In this document: one piece after another, positions 45,619 to 55,451 of the stretch
How the letters are laid out: every line of letters begins with the position of its first letter
Numbering within the stretch: position 1 is the stretch's first letter
Source of the DNA: Clostridia bacterium
GTDB taxonomy: Bacteria > Bacillota > Clostridia > Christensenellales > CAG-138
Length of the DNA: 64,000 bases
Direction: 5' to 3'
Assembly (NCBI GenBank): GCA_017509785.1
Contig: JAFWOT010000028.1
Coordinates: 1-64,000, forward strand
Notes under the pieces: generated by a model
The model's input: the letters and a program-made list of their open reading frames with translations, nothing else
What the model was told of the DNA's origin: nothing
Databases searched by the model: none
Position numbers and translations under genes: made by a program

Positions 45619-45647
45619 ATTTTACAACACAAACACAGCTTTGTCAC
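45619..45647 (-). promoter_or_regulatory. Promoter of the second dockerin-peptidase gene
   Basis: On the minus strand GTGACA, a 17-bp spacer, then TAAAAT. The -35 is identical to that of the paralogue's promoter. Confidence 0.75.
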
Positions 45648-45678
45648 TACCTTTTTGCGGATTTGCCGATATTTTTTT

Positions 45679-45705
45679 AAACCCCGCCGGGGTTCCGGCG
45701 GGGTT
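45679..45705 (-). terminator. Terminator-like hairpin after pnp
   Basis: On the minus strand AACCCCGCCGG, loop AACC, CCGGCGGGGTT, then TAAAAAAATAT. The stem is strong; the tail is AT-rich with few T residues. Confidence 0.65.
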
Positions 45706-45719
45706 GGCTGGCGGTTTGT

Positions 45720-47810
45720 TTATTTATCTCCGGGAATGAGGCCCTTCCTCGTCAGGTCAATCTTGCCGTCGGGCTTGATGTCGATGACGCGGACGAGTAT
45801 CTCGTCGCCGAGGGAAACGACGTCCTCGACCTTTTCAACGCGGTGGTTGGCGAGCCTCGAGATATGGACGAGACCCTTCTTGCCGGGCTTGACCTCTACC
45901 TGCGCGCCGATGGGCAGTATGTTGACGACCTTGCCGAGAATGACGTCGCCGACCTCGATATCCTTGACGATGGCGTCGATCATCTTCTTTGCCTCGGCAG
46001 CGGCGGCCTCATCGGAGGAGGCTATGAACACGCGGCCGTCATCCTCGATATCGATCTTGACGCCGGTCTTGGCGATGATGCCGTTGATGGTCTTGCCGCC
46101 GGAACCGATGACCTCGCGGATCTTATCGGGATGGATGGTGAAGCGCAGTATGCGGGGAGCGTAGGGGCTCATCTCCGCCCTGGGCTCGGCGATGCATTCG
46201 AGCATCTTTCCGAGTATGAAGAGCCTGCCCTGACGCGCCTGCTCGAGGGCGCGGGTGAGGATCTGCTCGTCGATGCCCTTGATCTTTATATCCATCTGGA
46301 TGGCGGTGATGCCGTCCTTCGTGCCGGCGACCTTGAAATCCATATCGCCCATGAAATCCTCAAGACCCTGGATATCGGTCATGATCGCGATGTTGCCGTT
46401 GGACTCATCCTTTATGAGGCCCATTGCGACGCCCGCGACGGGCTTCTTTATGGGAACGCCCGCGTCCATGAGGGACATAGTGGATGCGCAGATGGAGGCC
46501 TGGCTGGTGGAGCCGTTGGAGGAGACGACCTCGGAAACGAGGCGGATCGCGTAGGGGAAGGTATCCTCATCGGGGATCATGGGCAGCAGGGCGCGCTCCG
46601 CGAGGGCGCCGTGGCCGATCTCACGCCTGCCCGGGGAGCCGAGGCGCTTGACCTCGCCAACGGAATAGGGGGGCATGTTGTAGTGGTGGATATAGCGCTT
46701 GAAGTCCTCCTCGCCGATGCCGTCGAGGGTCTGCCCGTCGCCGAGGGTGCCGAGGGTGGTCATGGTCATGACCTGGGTCTGACCCCTCGTGAATACGGCG
46801 GAGCCGTGCGTGCGGGGCAGTATGCCGACCTCGCACCAGATGGGACGGACCTCGTCCATCTTTCGGCCGTCGGGGCGGATGCCCTTGTTGATTATCTTAT
46901 CGCGCAGGATCTCCTTCATGAGGTTGTAGAGGATCGCGTCGATATCGGCGCCCGCTTCGGGGTATTCCTCGGCGAAATGCGCCTTGACGTCCTCCGTCAC
47001 CTCGGCGGTGCGCTGCTCGCGCTCGTGGCGGTCGAACGTATCGAGCTGCCAGACGACCTTCTCGCGGGCGTACTCGACGACCTTGGCCTTCAGCTCCTCA
47101 TCGGGAACGTGGATATCGGGGACTATCTTTTCCTTGCCGATCTCGGCCTGAATGCCGTCTATGAAACGGACGATGTCCTTTATATAGGTGTGTGCAAGGA
47201 GGATCGCGTCGAGCATCTCCTTCTCGGAGACCTCCTTCGCGCCCGCTTCGACCATCATAACGGCGTCGCGGGTACCGGCAACGGTGAGCGCCAGGCGGCT
47301 CTGCTCACGCTGCGCGGAATCGGGATTTATGACGTACTCGCCGTCAACATAGCCGACGGAGACCGCGCCGATGGGCCCCATGAAGGGGGCCTCGCTGATG
47401 GAGAGGGCTATGGATGCGCCTATCATGGCAAGTATCTCGGGCTGAACGTCCTTCTCAACGGACATGCAGGTAGCTACTACCTGAACGTCGTTATAGAAGC
47501 CCTTGGGGAAGAGCGGACGAAGGGGACGGTCGATGAGGCGGCTCGTCAGAACGGCCTTCTCGGAGGGACGGCCCTCGCGCTTGATGAAGCCGCCGGGGAT
47601 CTTGCCGGCCGCGTACATCTTCTCTTCATAGTCACAGCTCAGGGGGAGGAAATCCGCTCCCTCGCGCGGCTGCTTCGCAACGGTCGCGCACACGAGCAGC
47701 GCGGTGCCGCCGCAGGAGATCATGACGGAACCGCCCGCCTGCTCCGCGTATTTGCCGGTGACGACGGTTATCGTACGGCCCGCGAGCTCCATTTCGAATG
47801 TTTTCTGCAT
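45720..47810 (-). CDS. pnp: Polyribonucleotide nucleotidyltransferase (PNPase)
   Basis: The 696-residue enzyme has two RNase PH domains, the second with the active region ([31 protein letters not shown]), then a KH domain ([15 protein letters not shown]) and an S1 domain ([21 protein letters not shown]). It degrades RNA 3' to 5' by phosphorolysis in the cytoplasm. It lies downstream of rpsO, the conserved bacterial pairing, with a hairpin in the 136-bp gap. Start ATG 47810 has AAAGGAG 13 nt upstream and a closer AGG. Confidence 0.97.
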   Translation of the reverse strand: MQKTFEMELAGRTITVVTGKYAEQAGGSVMISCGGTALLVCATVAKQPREGADFLPLSCDYEEKMYAAGKIPGGFIKREGRPSEKAVLTSRLIDRPLRPLFPKGFYNDVQVVATCMSVEKDVQPEILAMIGASIALSISEAPFMGPIGAVSVGYVDGEYVINPDSAQREQSRLALTVAGTRDAVMMVEAGAKEVSEKEMLDAILLAHTYIKDIVRFIDGIQAEIGKEKIVPDIHVPDEELKAKVVEYAREKVVWQLDTFDRHEREQRTAEVTEDVKAHFAEEYPEAGADIDAILYNLMKEILRDKIINKGIRPDGRKMDEVRPIWCEVGILPRTHGSAVFTRGQTQVMTMTTLGTLGDGQTLDGIGEEDFKRYIHHYNMPPYSVGEVKRLGSPGRREIGHGALAERALLPMIPDEDTFPYAIRLVSEVVSSNGSTSQASICASTMSLMDAGVPIKKPVAGVAMGLIKDESNGNIAIMTDIQGLEDFMGDMDFKVAGTKDGITAIQMDIKIKGIDEQILTRALEQARQGRLFILGKMLECIAEPRAEMSPYAPRILRFTIHPDKIREVIGSGGKTINGIIAKTGVKIDIEDDGRVFIASSDEAAAAEAKKMIDAIVKDIEVGDVILGKVVNILPIGAQVEVKPGKKGLVHISRLANHRVEKVEDVVSLGDEILVRVIDIKPDGKIDLTRKGLIPGDK

Positions 47811-47902
47811 TTTCCTAATGCTCCTTTATATATGATACTTTATGTGTAAACTGTTTTGTTCGGGAGTATTTCCGCCGGAGGCATACGGCGTCTCTCTTCA
47901 AT

Positions 47903-47929
47903 AGAAAAGTGGGTACTCCCGCCCACTTT
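47903..47929 (-). other. Strong hairpin in the rpsO-pnp gap
   Basis: AAAAGTGGG and CCCACTTTT form a nine-pair stem with a 9-nt loop. No T-run follows on the minus strand, so an RNA-processing site, as known for rpsO-pnp in other bacteria, is more likely than a terminator (inference). Confidence 0.65.
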
Positions 47930-47946
47930 TCCATGAAAAACCTGAT

Positions 47947-48210
47947 TTACTTGCGGATGTTCAGCCTGGCGATGATGTCCCTGTAACGCTCGATATCCGT
48001 GGACTTGAGGTAGTTCAGCAGGCCGCGCCTCTTACCGACCATCTTCAGAAGACCCCTGCGGGAGTGGTTATCCTTCTTGTGCTCCTGCAGATGGGCGGTG
48101 AGGTGATTGATGCGCTCGGTCAGGAGAGCGATCTGGACCTCGGGGGAACCGGTGTCACCCTCATGCAGAGCATAAGTGGTGATGATCTCGTTCTTGCGTT
48201 CTTTTTCCAT
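47947..48210 (-). CDS. rpsO: Ribosomal protein S15
   Basis: The 87-residue protein shows the S15 pattern: [52 protein letters not shown]. It binds 16S rRNA helix 22 in the small-subunit platform. ATG 48210 follows GGAGG by 8 nt; a longer frame to 48315 is rejected. A promoter lies at 48333-48361, giving a leader of about 115 nt that might hold an S15 autoregulation structure; I did not identify one. Confidence 0.97.
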   Translation of the reverse strand: MEKERKNEIITTYALHEGDTGSPEVQIALLTERINHLTAHLQEHKKDNHSRRGLLKMVGKRRGLLNYLKSTDIERYRDIIARLNIRK

Positions 48211-48332
48211 TTTAGTTGCCTCCAAATATTTCAGTATCCCTGCAGGCTGCGTAAGGCGCCGGAGTTCTCGCCGAACGAAGCGAACAGATCGCTTTTGCGC
48301 CGCGGTTTCACCCATAACACAAAAAGCAAGTT

Positions 48333-48361
48333 ATTATACCATACGAAAAGCCCTCTTGTAA
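48333..48361 (-). promoter_or_regulatory. rpsO promoter, extended -10
   Basis: On the minus strand TTACAA, a 17-bp spacer ending TGG, then TATAAT. The -35 lies in the loop of the terminator for the upstream unit. Confidence 0.78.
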
Positions 48362-48371
48362 AGGGCTTTTT
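48345..48371 (-). terminator. Rho-independent terminator upstream of rpsO
   Basis: On the minus strand AAAAGCCCT, loop TTACAAG, AGGGCTTTT. The T-run is part of the stem. It ends the transcript of the 48430-49800 genes. Confidence 0.8.
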
Positions 48372-48429
48372 GAAGAATAATTTTTTATATATCGACAGGT
48401 CGTTAACGGCGCCCGACAGCATTCCGTCT

Positions 48430-48869
48430 TTACGGCAAACGATAATACTCTATCTTGGCAGCGCTTAGGTAGTACGGACAATTATTTATCGAATGACTAT
48501 ATAAGCCGGAGAAACCCCATTTTGATATCAAGTTTTCTCCCTTGATGTTTGGCTTATATACGATAGCAGAATGATCCTTTTTATTGCCGTTGTAATAAAT
48601 TACGTAGCATTCCTGATTTTCAATACCACATATTCTTTTACTACACTGGAATGCAGATAATTGACTTCTGCGCTTGTCAAATCTCCGTGCTCCCACTTAT
48701 AAGCGATCGTCTCATTAGCAAGCCTCACCACCCGATACGTCGCCGTAGTGCTGTTAGATGCAACGAACTTAATTCTCTCCCCTACCTCGACGTTGCTCTG
48801 CATATTAGCAGGACCGGAACATCCTGTCAGAACAGTCGCAAGCACGAACAGCCAGACACAAAACAACAA
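48430..48869 (-). pseudogene. Small lipoprotein gene, apparently frameshifted
   Basis: The first frame (start TTG 48869, stop at 48600) gives 89 residues with a lipoprotein signal (FVLATVLTGCSG) and a short beta-rich domain. Just before its stop, the neighbouring frame continues with coding-like sequence (ECYVIYYNGNKKDHSAIVYKPN...) to 48430. The change of frame falls at about 48610-48640. A single indel, real or from assembly, would restore one protein of about 145 residues. The start is uncertain (no clear ribosome site), and it follows the 48877 gene directly. The base composition is more AT-rich than that of its neighbours. I do not recognise the family. Confidence 0.5.
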
Positions 48870-48876
48870 TGCTCTC

Positions 48877-49800
48877 TTATTCGCCCTGTTCCTCCTCTCC
48901 GTTGACCTTTATAAATTCCGCCGCGCTCAAATAGAGCTTGCCGAGCGTTTCATCGTCGATATCGTCCAACACGAGCCTGCCGGAAGCAAGATAATCGAGA
49001 ACGCCCTGCGAAGAGTCCGCGATCTCGGCAAAGTCATTATTGCACATGTATTGGCTCAGTACCGCGAGATACACCGTCGTGCCCATGGAATAGGGGCAGT
49101 CCTCCGTTTCCATTATCCACGTCAGCTTTTCGGCGCAGGAGGCCGCGAGCACAGACGCTTCATCCTTCGTCAGCGAGTTGAGAACCTCAGCAGAGCTCAA
49201 CAGCGCCTCGAGGTAGTGGAATCTCACCGTGCTGAATTCGTCCGAAGCGTACTGCTCCGCCGGATCGTAGAGCCTGTAAAGCTCGACCAATGCCTCCGAG
49301 GCGTCCTCCCTTGAAAAGAGCTCGCGCAGCCCGTTGAAACTCTCCTTCACCATGTCGATCCCGTCCTGCAGCGAATCGAACATAAATACATCAATATCGA
49401 AATTGTAGTTCATGCAATAAAGAAGCAACTCCCTCGTCGAAGCCGTATCGACGATCTCCTTAGCAAGCTGCGAAGCATCATGCCTTTCCTCCGCACCATC
49501 GAGCTCCAGCCAGATCTCCGGGGTGTCAAAAGGATTTATCGGGGTAACAAACTCTTTATCTCCCATCTTCGTTTCGAGGAATCCATCCGGTACATGGAAG
49601 TAAAACGGGAGCTCCGGTTCGCCTCCGTCCCCGCTTGAGTCATCGGCTTCACCCGAGGAAGCCCTGTTAAGATACGCGGTGTACCTCGCTCTCACCATTC
49701 TGCCCTCCTTAGCGTAACCGGGCTTCGGGATAAGAATGACCGCCGCGGCTGCGCAGACCGCGAGCGCGACAGCAATTACAGGTATAACAGCTCTTTTCAT
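48877..49800 (-). CDS. Secreted or membrane-anchored protein of unknown function
   Basis: The 307-residue protein has an N-terminal signal or anchor (residues 4-25), a Ser/Asp/Gly/Glu-rich linker (48-62) and a mainly helical acidic domain (LYCMNYNFDIDVFMFD, FHYLEALLSSAEVLNSL) ending in EEEQGE. I do not recognise it. ATG 49800 follows AAAGGAG by about 8 nt. With the small lipoprotein gene it forms a more AT-rich insert between truB and rpsO, a stretch normally continuous in Bacillota, which suggests later acquisition. Confidence 0.7.
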   Translation of the reverse strand: MKRAVIPVIAVALAVCAAAAVILIPKPGYAKEGRMVRARYTAYLNRASSGEADDSSGDGGEPELPFYFHVPDGFLETKMGDKEFVTPINPFDTPEIWLELDGAEERHDASQLAKEIVDTASTRELLLYCMNYNFDIDVFMFDSLQDGIDMVKESFNGLRELFSREDASEALVELYRLYDPAEQYASDEFSTVRFHYLEALLSSAEVLNSLTKDEASVLAASCAEKLTWIMETEDCPYSMGTTVYLAVLSQYMCNNDFAEIADSSQGVLDYLASGRLVLDDIDDETLGKLYLSAAEFIKVNGEEEQGE

Positions 49801-49829
49801 ATTCGCTCTCCTTTCATCCGGATGGAGCT

Positions 49830-49858
49830 ATTTTACCATGCGTATAAAAACGTGTTAC
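49830..49858 (-). promoter_or_regulatory. Promoter of the 48877-49800 gene, extended -10
   Basis: On the minus strand GTAACA, a 17-bp spacer ending TGG, then TAAAAT. Matches are moderate. Confidence 0.55.
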
Positions 49859-49886
49859 CAACATTTTCGTGTCAGCGTTTCGTAAT

Positions 49887-49913
49887 GAAAAACAGGCCCC
49901 TGCCGGAGCCTGT
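49887..49913 (-). terminator. Rho-independent terminator after the truB-ribF fusion
   Basis: On the minus strand ACAGGC-T-CC, loop GGCA, GG-G-GCCTGT, then TTTTC. Confidence 0.82.
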
Positions 49914-49941
49914 GCAGAACGAATACGCGTTGTTCGACGGT

Positions 49942-51246
49942 CTAATTGCCGCGGACGTATTTTGAGTTTTCGAGCACCTCGCGGGCGCGGCGGACGTCCT
50001 CCGCTATCTGCGCGCTGAGCTCCTCCGGAGAGGAGAATTTGATCATCCCGCGGAGGCGGCTGACGAAGATGACCGTCATGGGCTTACCGTAGAGGTCGCC
50101 CTCGTAATCGAGTATATGCGTCTCGACGGTGACGCTCTCCCCGCCGAAGGTGGGGTTGCGGCCTATGGAGGTGACCGCCGGACGGCGGACGCCTTCGATC
50201 TCCGCGACGGAGGCGTAAACGCCCTCGTTGGGGAGCTGACGCCTGTCGAAGCCTTCGAGGTTCGCCGTCGGGAAGCCGAGCTTCGCGCCGATGTGGTTAT
50301 GCGGGGCGACGCGCCCCTGCAGCTTCATGCCCTTTATCTGGAGCGCCTCGTCGCCGAGCCAGACAGTTATGCGCAGCTCGCCGCCGCACACCTCGCCTAT
50401 GCCGAGGAACTCCCCGTGAAGGTACACGCGAAGGGGCTTCCCCTCCCGCCCGTCGGCGCATTTTATCGCCGCGCCGTGAATGAGCAGACGCTCGTTCCTG
50501 GCGGAAATGCCGGAGATCTCCAGCGCGGGGATATGGCTTATCGCCCTGTCCATCGGGATGACGGCGGAGCCGAGCTCGCCGCGCTCCTTCATTTCGTTCA
50601 GCTCGGCTATGGAGAAGGAATCCTCCAGCGTGAACGCGCCGGAGCGCGTCCTTAAAAGGAAGCCCATGTAGGAGGGCTCGCCTATTGCGGCGCCGATATC
50701 CTTGCAAAGGGTGCGGATGTACGTCCCCTTGGAGCAGACGACCCTGATGAGGAAGCGGTTCTCCCCCGTCTGCCTGAGGAGCTCCAGCTCGTCTATCGAG
50801 ATGACGCGGCGCTTCTCCTCAAGGGAGCGGTCGAGCCTGCCCTCGCGGGCGAGCTTATAGAGCTTCACGCCGCCGACGCTGAGCGCCGAGTAGATGGGCG
50901 GGGTCTGCTCGATCTCGCCCAGAAAGCGCGGGAGGACCGCTTCGACCTCCGCGGCCGAAACGACCCTTTCCGACGTCGCGATGACGGCGCCGGTCGCGTC
51001 CTCGGTATCGGTGGCGGCGCCGACGACGAGCTCCGCTATGTATTCCTTGCGCTTATCGACCAAAAAATCAAACAGACGGGTCGCCCGGCCGATGCATATG
51101 GGCAGCACCCCCGCGGCCGCGGGATCGAGCGTGCCCGTATGCCCGACTCGTTTTTCGTCGAAGACCCGTCTAACGTCGGTAACGGCGTCCGAGGAACTCA
51201 TCCCCGGAGGCTTTAAAACACAGATGACTCCTTCAGTTTTTATCAT
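49942..51246 (-). CDS. truB: tRNA pseudouridine-55 synthase fused to riboflavin kinase domain
   Basis: The 434-residue protein joins two enzymes. Residues 1 to about 300 are a complete TruB: GHTGTLDPAAAGVLPICIGRATRL with catalytic Asp41, KGTYIRTLCKDIG, and a C-terminal PUA-like part (LLIHGAAIKCADGREG...). Residues about 305-434 are the riboflavin kinase domain of RibF: GRVAPHNHIGAKLGFPTANL, GVYASVAEIEG, VETHILDYEGDLYGK, SPEELSAQIAEDVRRA. The N-terminal FMN adenylyltransferase (FAD synthetase) half of RibF is missing. In Bacillota truB and ribF are usually adjacent, so an in-frame deletion or fusion explains this. ATG 51246 overlaps nrnA by 14 bp; last gene of the rimP-infB operon. Confidence 0.9.
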   Translation of the reverse strand: MIKTEGVICVLKPPGMSSSDAVTDVRRVFDEKRVGHTGTLDPAAAGVLPICIGRATRLFDFLVDKRKEYIAELVVGAATDTEDATGAVIATSERVVSAAEVEAVLPRFLGEIEQTPPIYSALSVGGVKLYKLAREGRLDRSLEEKRRVISIDELELLRQTGENRFLIRVVCSKGTYIRTLCKDIGAAIGEPSYMGFLLRTRSGAFTLEDSFSIAELNEMKERGELGSAVIPMDRAISHIPALEISGISARNERLLIHGAAIKCADGREGKPLRVYLHGEFLGIGEVCGGELRITVWLGDEALQIKGMKLQGRVAPHNHIGAKLGFPTANLEGFDRRQLPNEGVYASVAEIEGVRRPAVTSIGRNPTFGGESVTVETHILDYEGDLYGKPMTVIFVSRLRGMIKFSSPEELSAQIAEDVRRAREVLENSKYVRGN

Positions 51247-52213
51247 TCTCAAGCTCCTGCGAAACATCGCGCAGGACGTTGGCGATCGTAGTCGAAAGGG
51301 GCTCCTTTGAGGAGTAGCCCGCGGCGGCGGCATGGCCTCCCCCGCCGTACTTGCCCGCGATCTTGCCGACGTCGGCGCATTCCTTGGAGCGGAGGCTGAC
51401 CTTGTAGGTCCCGTCGCGGCCCTCCCTTATGAATATGGCGACGCGGACGGATTCGACGTCGCGCACGGAATCGACTATGCCCTCGCAGTCCTCGTTCGTC
51501 GCGCCGAAGGCTTCCATCTCGCCGACGGTGACCGTTGCAATGCCTATCCTGCCGCCCGCTTCGAGCTTCATGTTGGAGAGGACGTGCCCCTGCAGCCTCG
51601 TCTTGACGTAGGGGATCGTCCTGTAAATATTGCGGTTTATCTCCGTGATGTTGAGGCCGTTCTCGTAGAGCTCGGCGACTATGCGTATCGCGTGGGGGGT
51701 GGTGTTGGAATAGGTGAGGTTGCCCGTGTCGGTGACTATGCCGGTGTAGATGCAGACGGCGGCCTCGGGGCAGACGGGGATATCCATCGCCTTATAAAGA
51801 TCGAAAACGACCTCGCACGCGGCGGAAGCGCCCGGGCGGATGAGGTTGGCGTCCGCGTAGCCCTTGTTGGTGAAATGATGGTCGATGACCATCGTGTGCT
51901 TCGCGTTCTCGAAAATATGCTCCGCCTTTTTAAAGCGCTGCCTGTCCGCGCAGTCGCAGGCGATGACGCACTCAAAGGAGGCGGCCTCCTGCGGGAGGAC
52001 GACGCGCCCCGCGTTGGGCAGATACCCATATATATGCGGGACGGGCTCCTCGCAGACGACTTCCGCCTTCTTGCCGAGGGATTCGAGCAGTATCTGCACC
52101 GCGATGCCCGAGCCCAGCGTATCCCCGTCGGGGGAGACGTGGGTCAGTATGCTGAAGCGGTCGAAGCTCCTTATGCCCTCGATTATTGAGTTAAGCGCCT
52201 CAACGTCACTCAT
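51233..52213 (-). CDS. nrnA: DHH-family phosphoesterase, NrnA-like (oligoribonuclease / pAp phosphatase)
   Basis: The 326-residue protein has the DHH motifs HVSPDGDTLGSG, IACDCADRQRF, the DHH triad in VIDHHFTNKGYADANL, and CIYTGIVTDTGNLTYSNT, with a C-terminal DHHA1 domain ending in GKYGGGGHAAAAGYSS. NrnA enzymes degrade very short RNAs (nanoRNA) and dephosphorylate pAp. ATG 52213 overlaps the rbfA end by 8 bp; its own end overlaps truB, so the three are coupled. This order (rbfA-nrnA-truB) is typical of Bacillota. Confidence 0.93.
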   Translation of the reverse strand: MSDVEALNSIIEGIRSFDRFSILTHVSPDGDTLGSGIAVQILLESLGKKAEVVCEEPVPHIYGYLPNAGRVVLPQEAASFECVIACDCADRQRFKKAEHIFENAKHTMVIDHHFTNKGYADANLIRPGASAACEVVFDLYKAMDIPVCPEAAVCIYTGIVTDTGNLTYSNTTPHAIRIVAELYENGLNITEINRNIYRTIPYVKTRLQGHVLSNMKLEAGGRIGIATVTVGEMEAFGATNEDCEGIVDSVRDVESVRVAIFIREGRDGTYKVSLRSKECADVGKIAGKYGGGGHAAAAGYSSKEPLSTTIANVLRDVSQELENDKN

Positions 52214-52580
52214 CTTCCTGTTCCGTTTCCTTTCCGGAAATGTTAAGACTGTCGAGTATCTCGGAGATGCGCACCGAATACTCGATCGTATCATCGAGCT
52301 TGAATATGAACTTCGGTATGTGGCGAAGATCTATGCGCCTGCCCATCTCGCGGGCGATGAAGCCCTCCGCGCGGTTGAGCTGCGCGACGGTCTCCCGCCT
52401 CGCCTCGTCGTCCTTATCGTATACGGAGATCATGACCTTGCACTGCTTGAGGTCGTTCGTCGCCTCCGCCCGCATGACGGACGTGAGCGGCGATATCCGC
52501 GGATCCTTCATATCGCGGATGATCTCGGACAGCGCCTTTCGGATCTCCTCGTTTATCCTGTCGAAACGTTTGAATGCCAT
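52206..52580 (-). CDS. rbfA: 30S ribosome-binding factor A
   Basis: The 124-residue protein has the RbfA KH-like fold: RINEEIRKALSEIIRDMKDPRIS near the N-terminus, VMISVYDKDDEARRETVAQLNRAEGFIAREMGRRIDLRHIPKFIFKLDDTIEYSVRI in the core. It assists maturation of the 16S rRNA 5' end in the small subunit. The acidic tail (GKETEQEDE) overlaps the nrnA start. AAGGA precedes the ATG. It lies 318 bp downstream of infB. Confidence 0.95.
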   Translation of the reverse strand: MAFKRFDRINEEIRKALSEIIRDMKDPRISPLTSVMRAEATNDLKQCKVMISVYDKDDEARRETVAQLNRAEGFIAREMGRRIDLRHIPKFIFKLDDTIEYSVRISEILDSLNISGKETEQEDE

Positions 52581-52898
52581 TGTAATTCCTTATTCCGATT
52601 GCTTATTGCCGCACCAATAAGGACCGTCCCCATTGGTGCAATAGTTTTGTTTTTCATTCTTGGTCGGCTCACACCGGTCAAAATGTTCGTGAACGGGCGG
52701 CTGGGTCCTCCCCGTGTTGAGTTCTACCCAACTAAGATATGTCTCGCAGGAGCGATCCTACCTGCTCTCGAGATCGCGTTCCGCACCTGTCGCGGTGCGG
52801 CGCGCGCCTCCTCAAAATTTGCATGCATTTTTCGTCGGCGCTGCGGCTCGCTAAGCTCGCGAATCGCTGCTTCCTAATTGCTGATTGCAAATTGGGAA
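52581..52898. other. 318-bp gap between infB and rbfA
   Basis: No gene is present. It contains an inverted repeat at 52611-52639 (GCACCAAT...ATTGGTGC around AAGGACCGTCCCC), then AT-rich and GC-rich stretches without open reading. The gap is unusual because infB and rbfA are normally adjacent, so it may hold an inserted REP-type element or its remnant. Confidence 0.6.
52611..52639. repeat. REP-like inverted repeat with GGGGACGGTCC core
   Basis: GCACCAAT and ATTGGTGC are perfect arms around AAGGACCGTCCCC. GGGGACGGT(T/C)C cores inside short inverted repeats are known from REP-type elements linked to Y1/TnpA_REP transposases in many bacteria. Only one copy is seen here. Confidence 0.5.
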
Positions 52899-55451
52899 TT
52901 ATCTCTTGACTTCTTCCATGACGAACGCCTCGATCACGTCGCCCTCGTGGATATCGTTGAAGCTTTCGATGCCGATACCGCACTCATAGCCCTGAGCGAC
53001 CTCCTTGACGTCGTCCTTGAAGCGGCGGAGGGAGGATATCTTGCCCTCGTGAACGACTATGCCGTCGCGCACGACGCGGACCTGCGCGTTCCTCTGGACC
53101 TTGCCCTCGGAGACGTACGCGCCCGCGATTATGCCAACGCCGGGCACCTTGAACGTGTTCCTGACGGAGATGGTGCCGAGCTGTACCTCCTGATAGACGG
53201 GCTTGAACATGCCCTTCATCGCGTTCTCGACGTCCTCTATCGCCTGATAGATGACGCGGTAAGTACGCATGTCGACCTTCTCCTGCTCGGCGAGAGCCTT
53301 GGCTCCCGAATCGGGACGGACGTTGAAGCCGATGACGATCGCGTTTGAAGCGGATGCGAACATGACGTCGGAAGCGGTTATCGCACCGACCGCGCCGTGG
53401 ATGCACTTGACGCGGACCTCCTCGTTGGAGAGCTTCTCGAGCGCCTGCTTGACCGCCTCGACGGAGCCGTCGACGTCGCCCTTTATGACTATGTTGAGGT
53501 CCTTGACGTCGCCCTCGGAGATGTGGGAGAAGAGATCCTCGAGGGAGACCTTCGAGAGCTTCTTCATCTGCTCGGCGCGGATCTTGTTGCGGCGCTCCTC
53601 GGCAACGAGCTTGGAGAGCTTATCTATATCGGCAACGACCATCTCATCGCCCGCGGAGGGTACTTCGTTAAAGCCCAGCACCTCGACAGCGGTGGAGGGG
53701 CCGGCCTCCTTTACGCGCTTGCCCTTATCGTCCATCATAGCGCGGACGCGGCCGAACGCCACGCCGGCGACTATGGGATCGCCTATCCTCAGCGTGCCGT
53801 TCTGAACGAGAACGGTCGCCACGGGGCCGCGGCCCTTATCGAGCTGCGCCTCGATTATGGTGCCCTTCGCCTTGCGGTCGGGATTGGCGCGGAGCTCCAG
53901 CATATCGGCCTGGAGCAGGACCATCTCGAGCAGGGTGTTGAGGTTCATCTTCGTCTTCGCGGAGACGGGCACGGTGATGGTATCGCCGCCCCACGCCTCG
54001 CAGAGGAGGCCGTGCTCGGTCAGCTGCTGGAGGACGCGGTCGGGATTGGCCTCGGGCTTATCCATCTTGTTGATGGCGACGATTATGGGAACGCCCGCCG
54101 CCTTCGAGTGGTTGATCGCCTCGACGGTCTGGGGCATTATGCCGTCATCCCCCGCGACGACGAGTATGACAACGTCCGTTACCTGGGCGCCGCGCGCGCG
54201 CATTGCGGTGAACGCCTCATGGCCCGGGGTGTCTATGAACGTGATCCTCCTGCCGTTGCAGGTGACCGTGTAAGCGCCGATGTGCTGCGTTATGCCGCCC
54301 GCCTCGCCCGCGGTGACGGAGCTGTGGCGGATGGCGTCGAGAAGGCTCGTCTTGCCGTGGTCGACATGACCCATTATGGTGACGACGGGCGGACGCTCGA
54401 CGAGGTTCTCGTCGCTGTCCTTCTCGCCCGCGGCCTCGGCAAGGGCTTCCTCGGCGGTCTTCTCGAGCTTGAGCTCGAGCTCGATATCGTAATCCGCGGC
54501 GATGAGCTCGCAGGTCTCGAAGTCGATCTCGTTATTGATGGTGGCGATATTGCCCATCATAAAGAGCTTTTTGATTATCTCCGCGGCGGGCTTGCCTATC
54601 TTTTCGGAGAGCTCGCGCACGGTTATCATCTCGGAGGTGATGACCGCCTTCTCGATCTTGACGGGTTCGGGCTTATGCTGGGGCTGCTGCTTCTTGCCGG
54701 ACTTCTTGCGATAGCTGTCCTCATCGTCCCAGCGCCTTGCGGAGGGTGCTGTTTCCTTCATGATGGTCTTCTTGTTCTTGGGCTGCTTCTTGTCGTTGTC
54801 AAACGTGCGGACGTACTGGCCCTTGTTGGCCTGACGGTTCGGCTGCGGTATCACCGCCGGCGCGCCGCCCGAGGGCTTCCTGCCCTGCTGCGCGGCCTGG
54901 GGCTTGCGGTCGCCCGCAGGCTTCTTCCCTTCCTTATCGAAGGGCTTGTCGCCGCGGGGAGGACGGTCTTCCTTCGGCCTGCGGTCGGCGGGCCTGTTCT
55001 CGTCCCTGCGGGGCTTCTGCTCGCGGCGGTCATCCCTCTGCCCCTGCTCGGGCTTGACCTCAGGCTTCACTTCGGGCTTTACCTCGGGCTTTACCTCGGG
55101 CTTGACCTCGGGTTTTTCCTCGGGCTTTTCCTCGGGCTTTACCTCGGGCTTTTCGTCGGGCTTCGTCTCCGCGGGAGAGGCCGTCTCGGGGGTATCGAAA
55201 TCATCGGCGCCGCTCGAATAGACGCCCTTCTGTTCCCCGGACTCGAGGAATTCCTTGCGGCGCTCCTCGCGCTCACGCTCGGCCCTGGCCTTGGCCTCTG
55301 CCTTTTCCTGCTCTACGAGCTTGGCTTCGTGGCGCTTCGCCTGCTGAAGGGACGCGCTGACGTCGCTGTGGAGCTTCTTTACGCGCTCCAGCAGCTCCGC
55401 AGTCCTCTGCTCTATCTGCTTTGCAGAATCTATTAGTTCATTCCTTGCCAT
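52899..55451 (-). CDS. infB: Translation initiation factor IF-2
   Basis: The 850-residue GTPase has a charged N-terminal region with a Lys-Pro-Glu repeat ([14 protein letters not shown] units) and Arg/Asp-rich stretches, IF2_N ([21 protein letters not shown]), then the G domain with [15 protein letters not shown] and NKMDKP, and domains II to IV ending [12 protein letters not shown]. It places initiator tRNA on the 30S subunit and promotes 50S joining. ATG 55451 overlaps the L7Ae gene by 14 bp; ATG 55466 has no ribosome site. The gene is in the conserved nusA-infB operon. Confidence 0.97.
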   Translation of the reverse strand: MARNELIDSAKQIEQRTAELLERVKKLHSDVSASLQQAKRHEAKLVEQEKAEAKARAEREREERRKEFLESGEQKGVYSSGADDFDTPETASPAETKPDEKPEVKPEEKPEEKPEVKPEVKPEVKPEVKPEVKPEQGQRDDRREQKPRRDENRPADRRPKEDRPPRGDKPFDKEGKKPAGDRKPQAAQQGRKPSGGAPAVIPQPNRQANKGQYVRTFDNDKKQPKNKKTIMKETAPSARRWDDEDSYRKKSGKKQQPQHKPEPVKIEKAVITSEMITVRELSEKIGKPAAEIIKKLFMMGNIATINNEIDFETCELIAADYDIELELKLEKTAEEALAEAAGEKDSDENLVERPPVVTIMGHVDHGKTSLLDAIRHSSVTAGEAGGITQHIGAYTVTCNGRRITFIDTPGHEAFTAMRARGAQVTDVVILVVAGDDGIMPQTVEAINHSKAAGVPIIVAINKMDKPEANPDRVLQQLTEHGLLCEAWGGDTITVPVSAKTKMNLNTLLEMVLLQADMLELRANPDRKAKGTIIEAQLDKGRGPVATVLVQNGTLRIGDPIVAGVAFGRVRAMMDDKGKRVKEAGPSTAVEVLGFNEVPSAGDEMVVADIDKLSKLVAEERRNKIRAEQMKKLSKVSLEDLFSHISEGDVKDLNIVIKGDVDGSVEAVKQALEKLSNEEVRVKCIHGAVGAITASDVMFASASNAIVIGFNVRPDSGAKALAEQEKVDMRTYRVIYQAIEDVENAMKGMFKPVYQEVQLGTISVRNTFKVPGVGIIAGAYVSEGKVQRNAQVRVVRDGIVVHEGKISSLRRFKDDVKEVAQGYECGIGIESFNDIHEGDVIEAFVMEEVKR

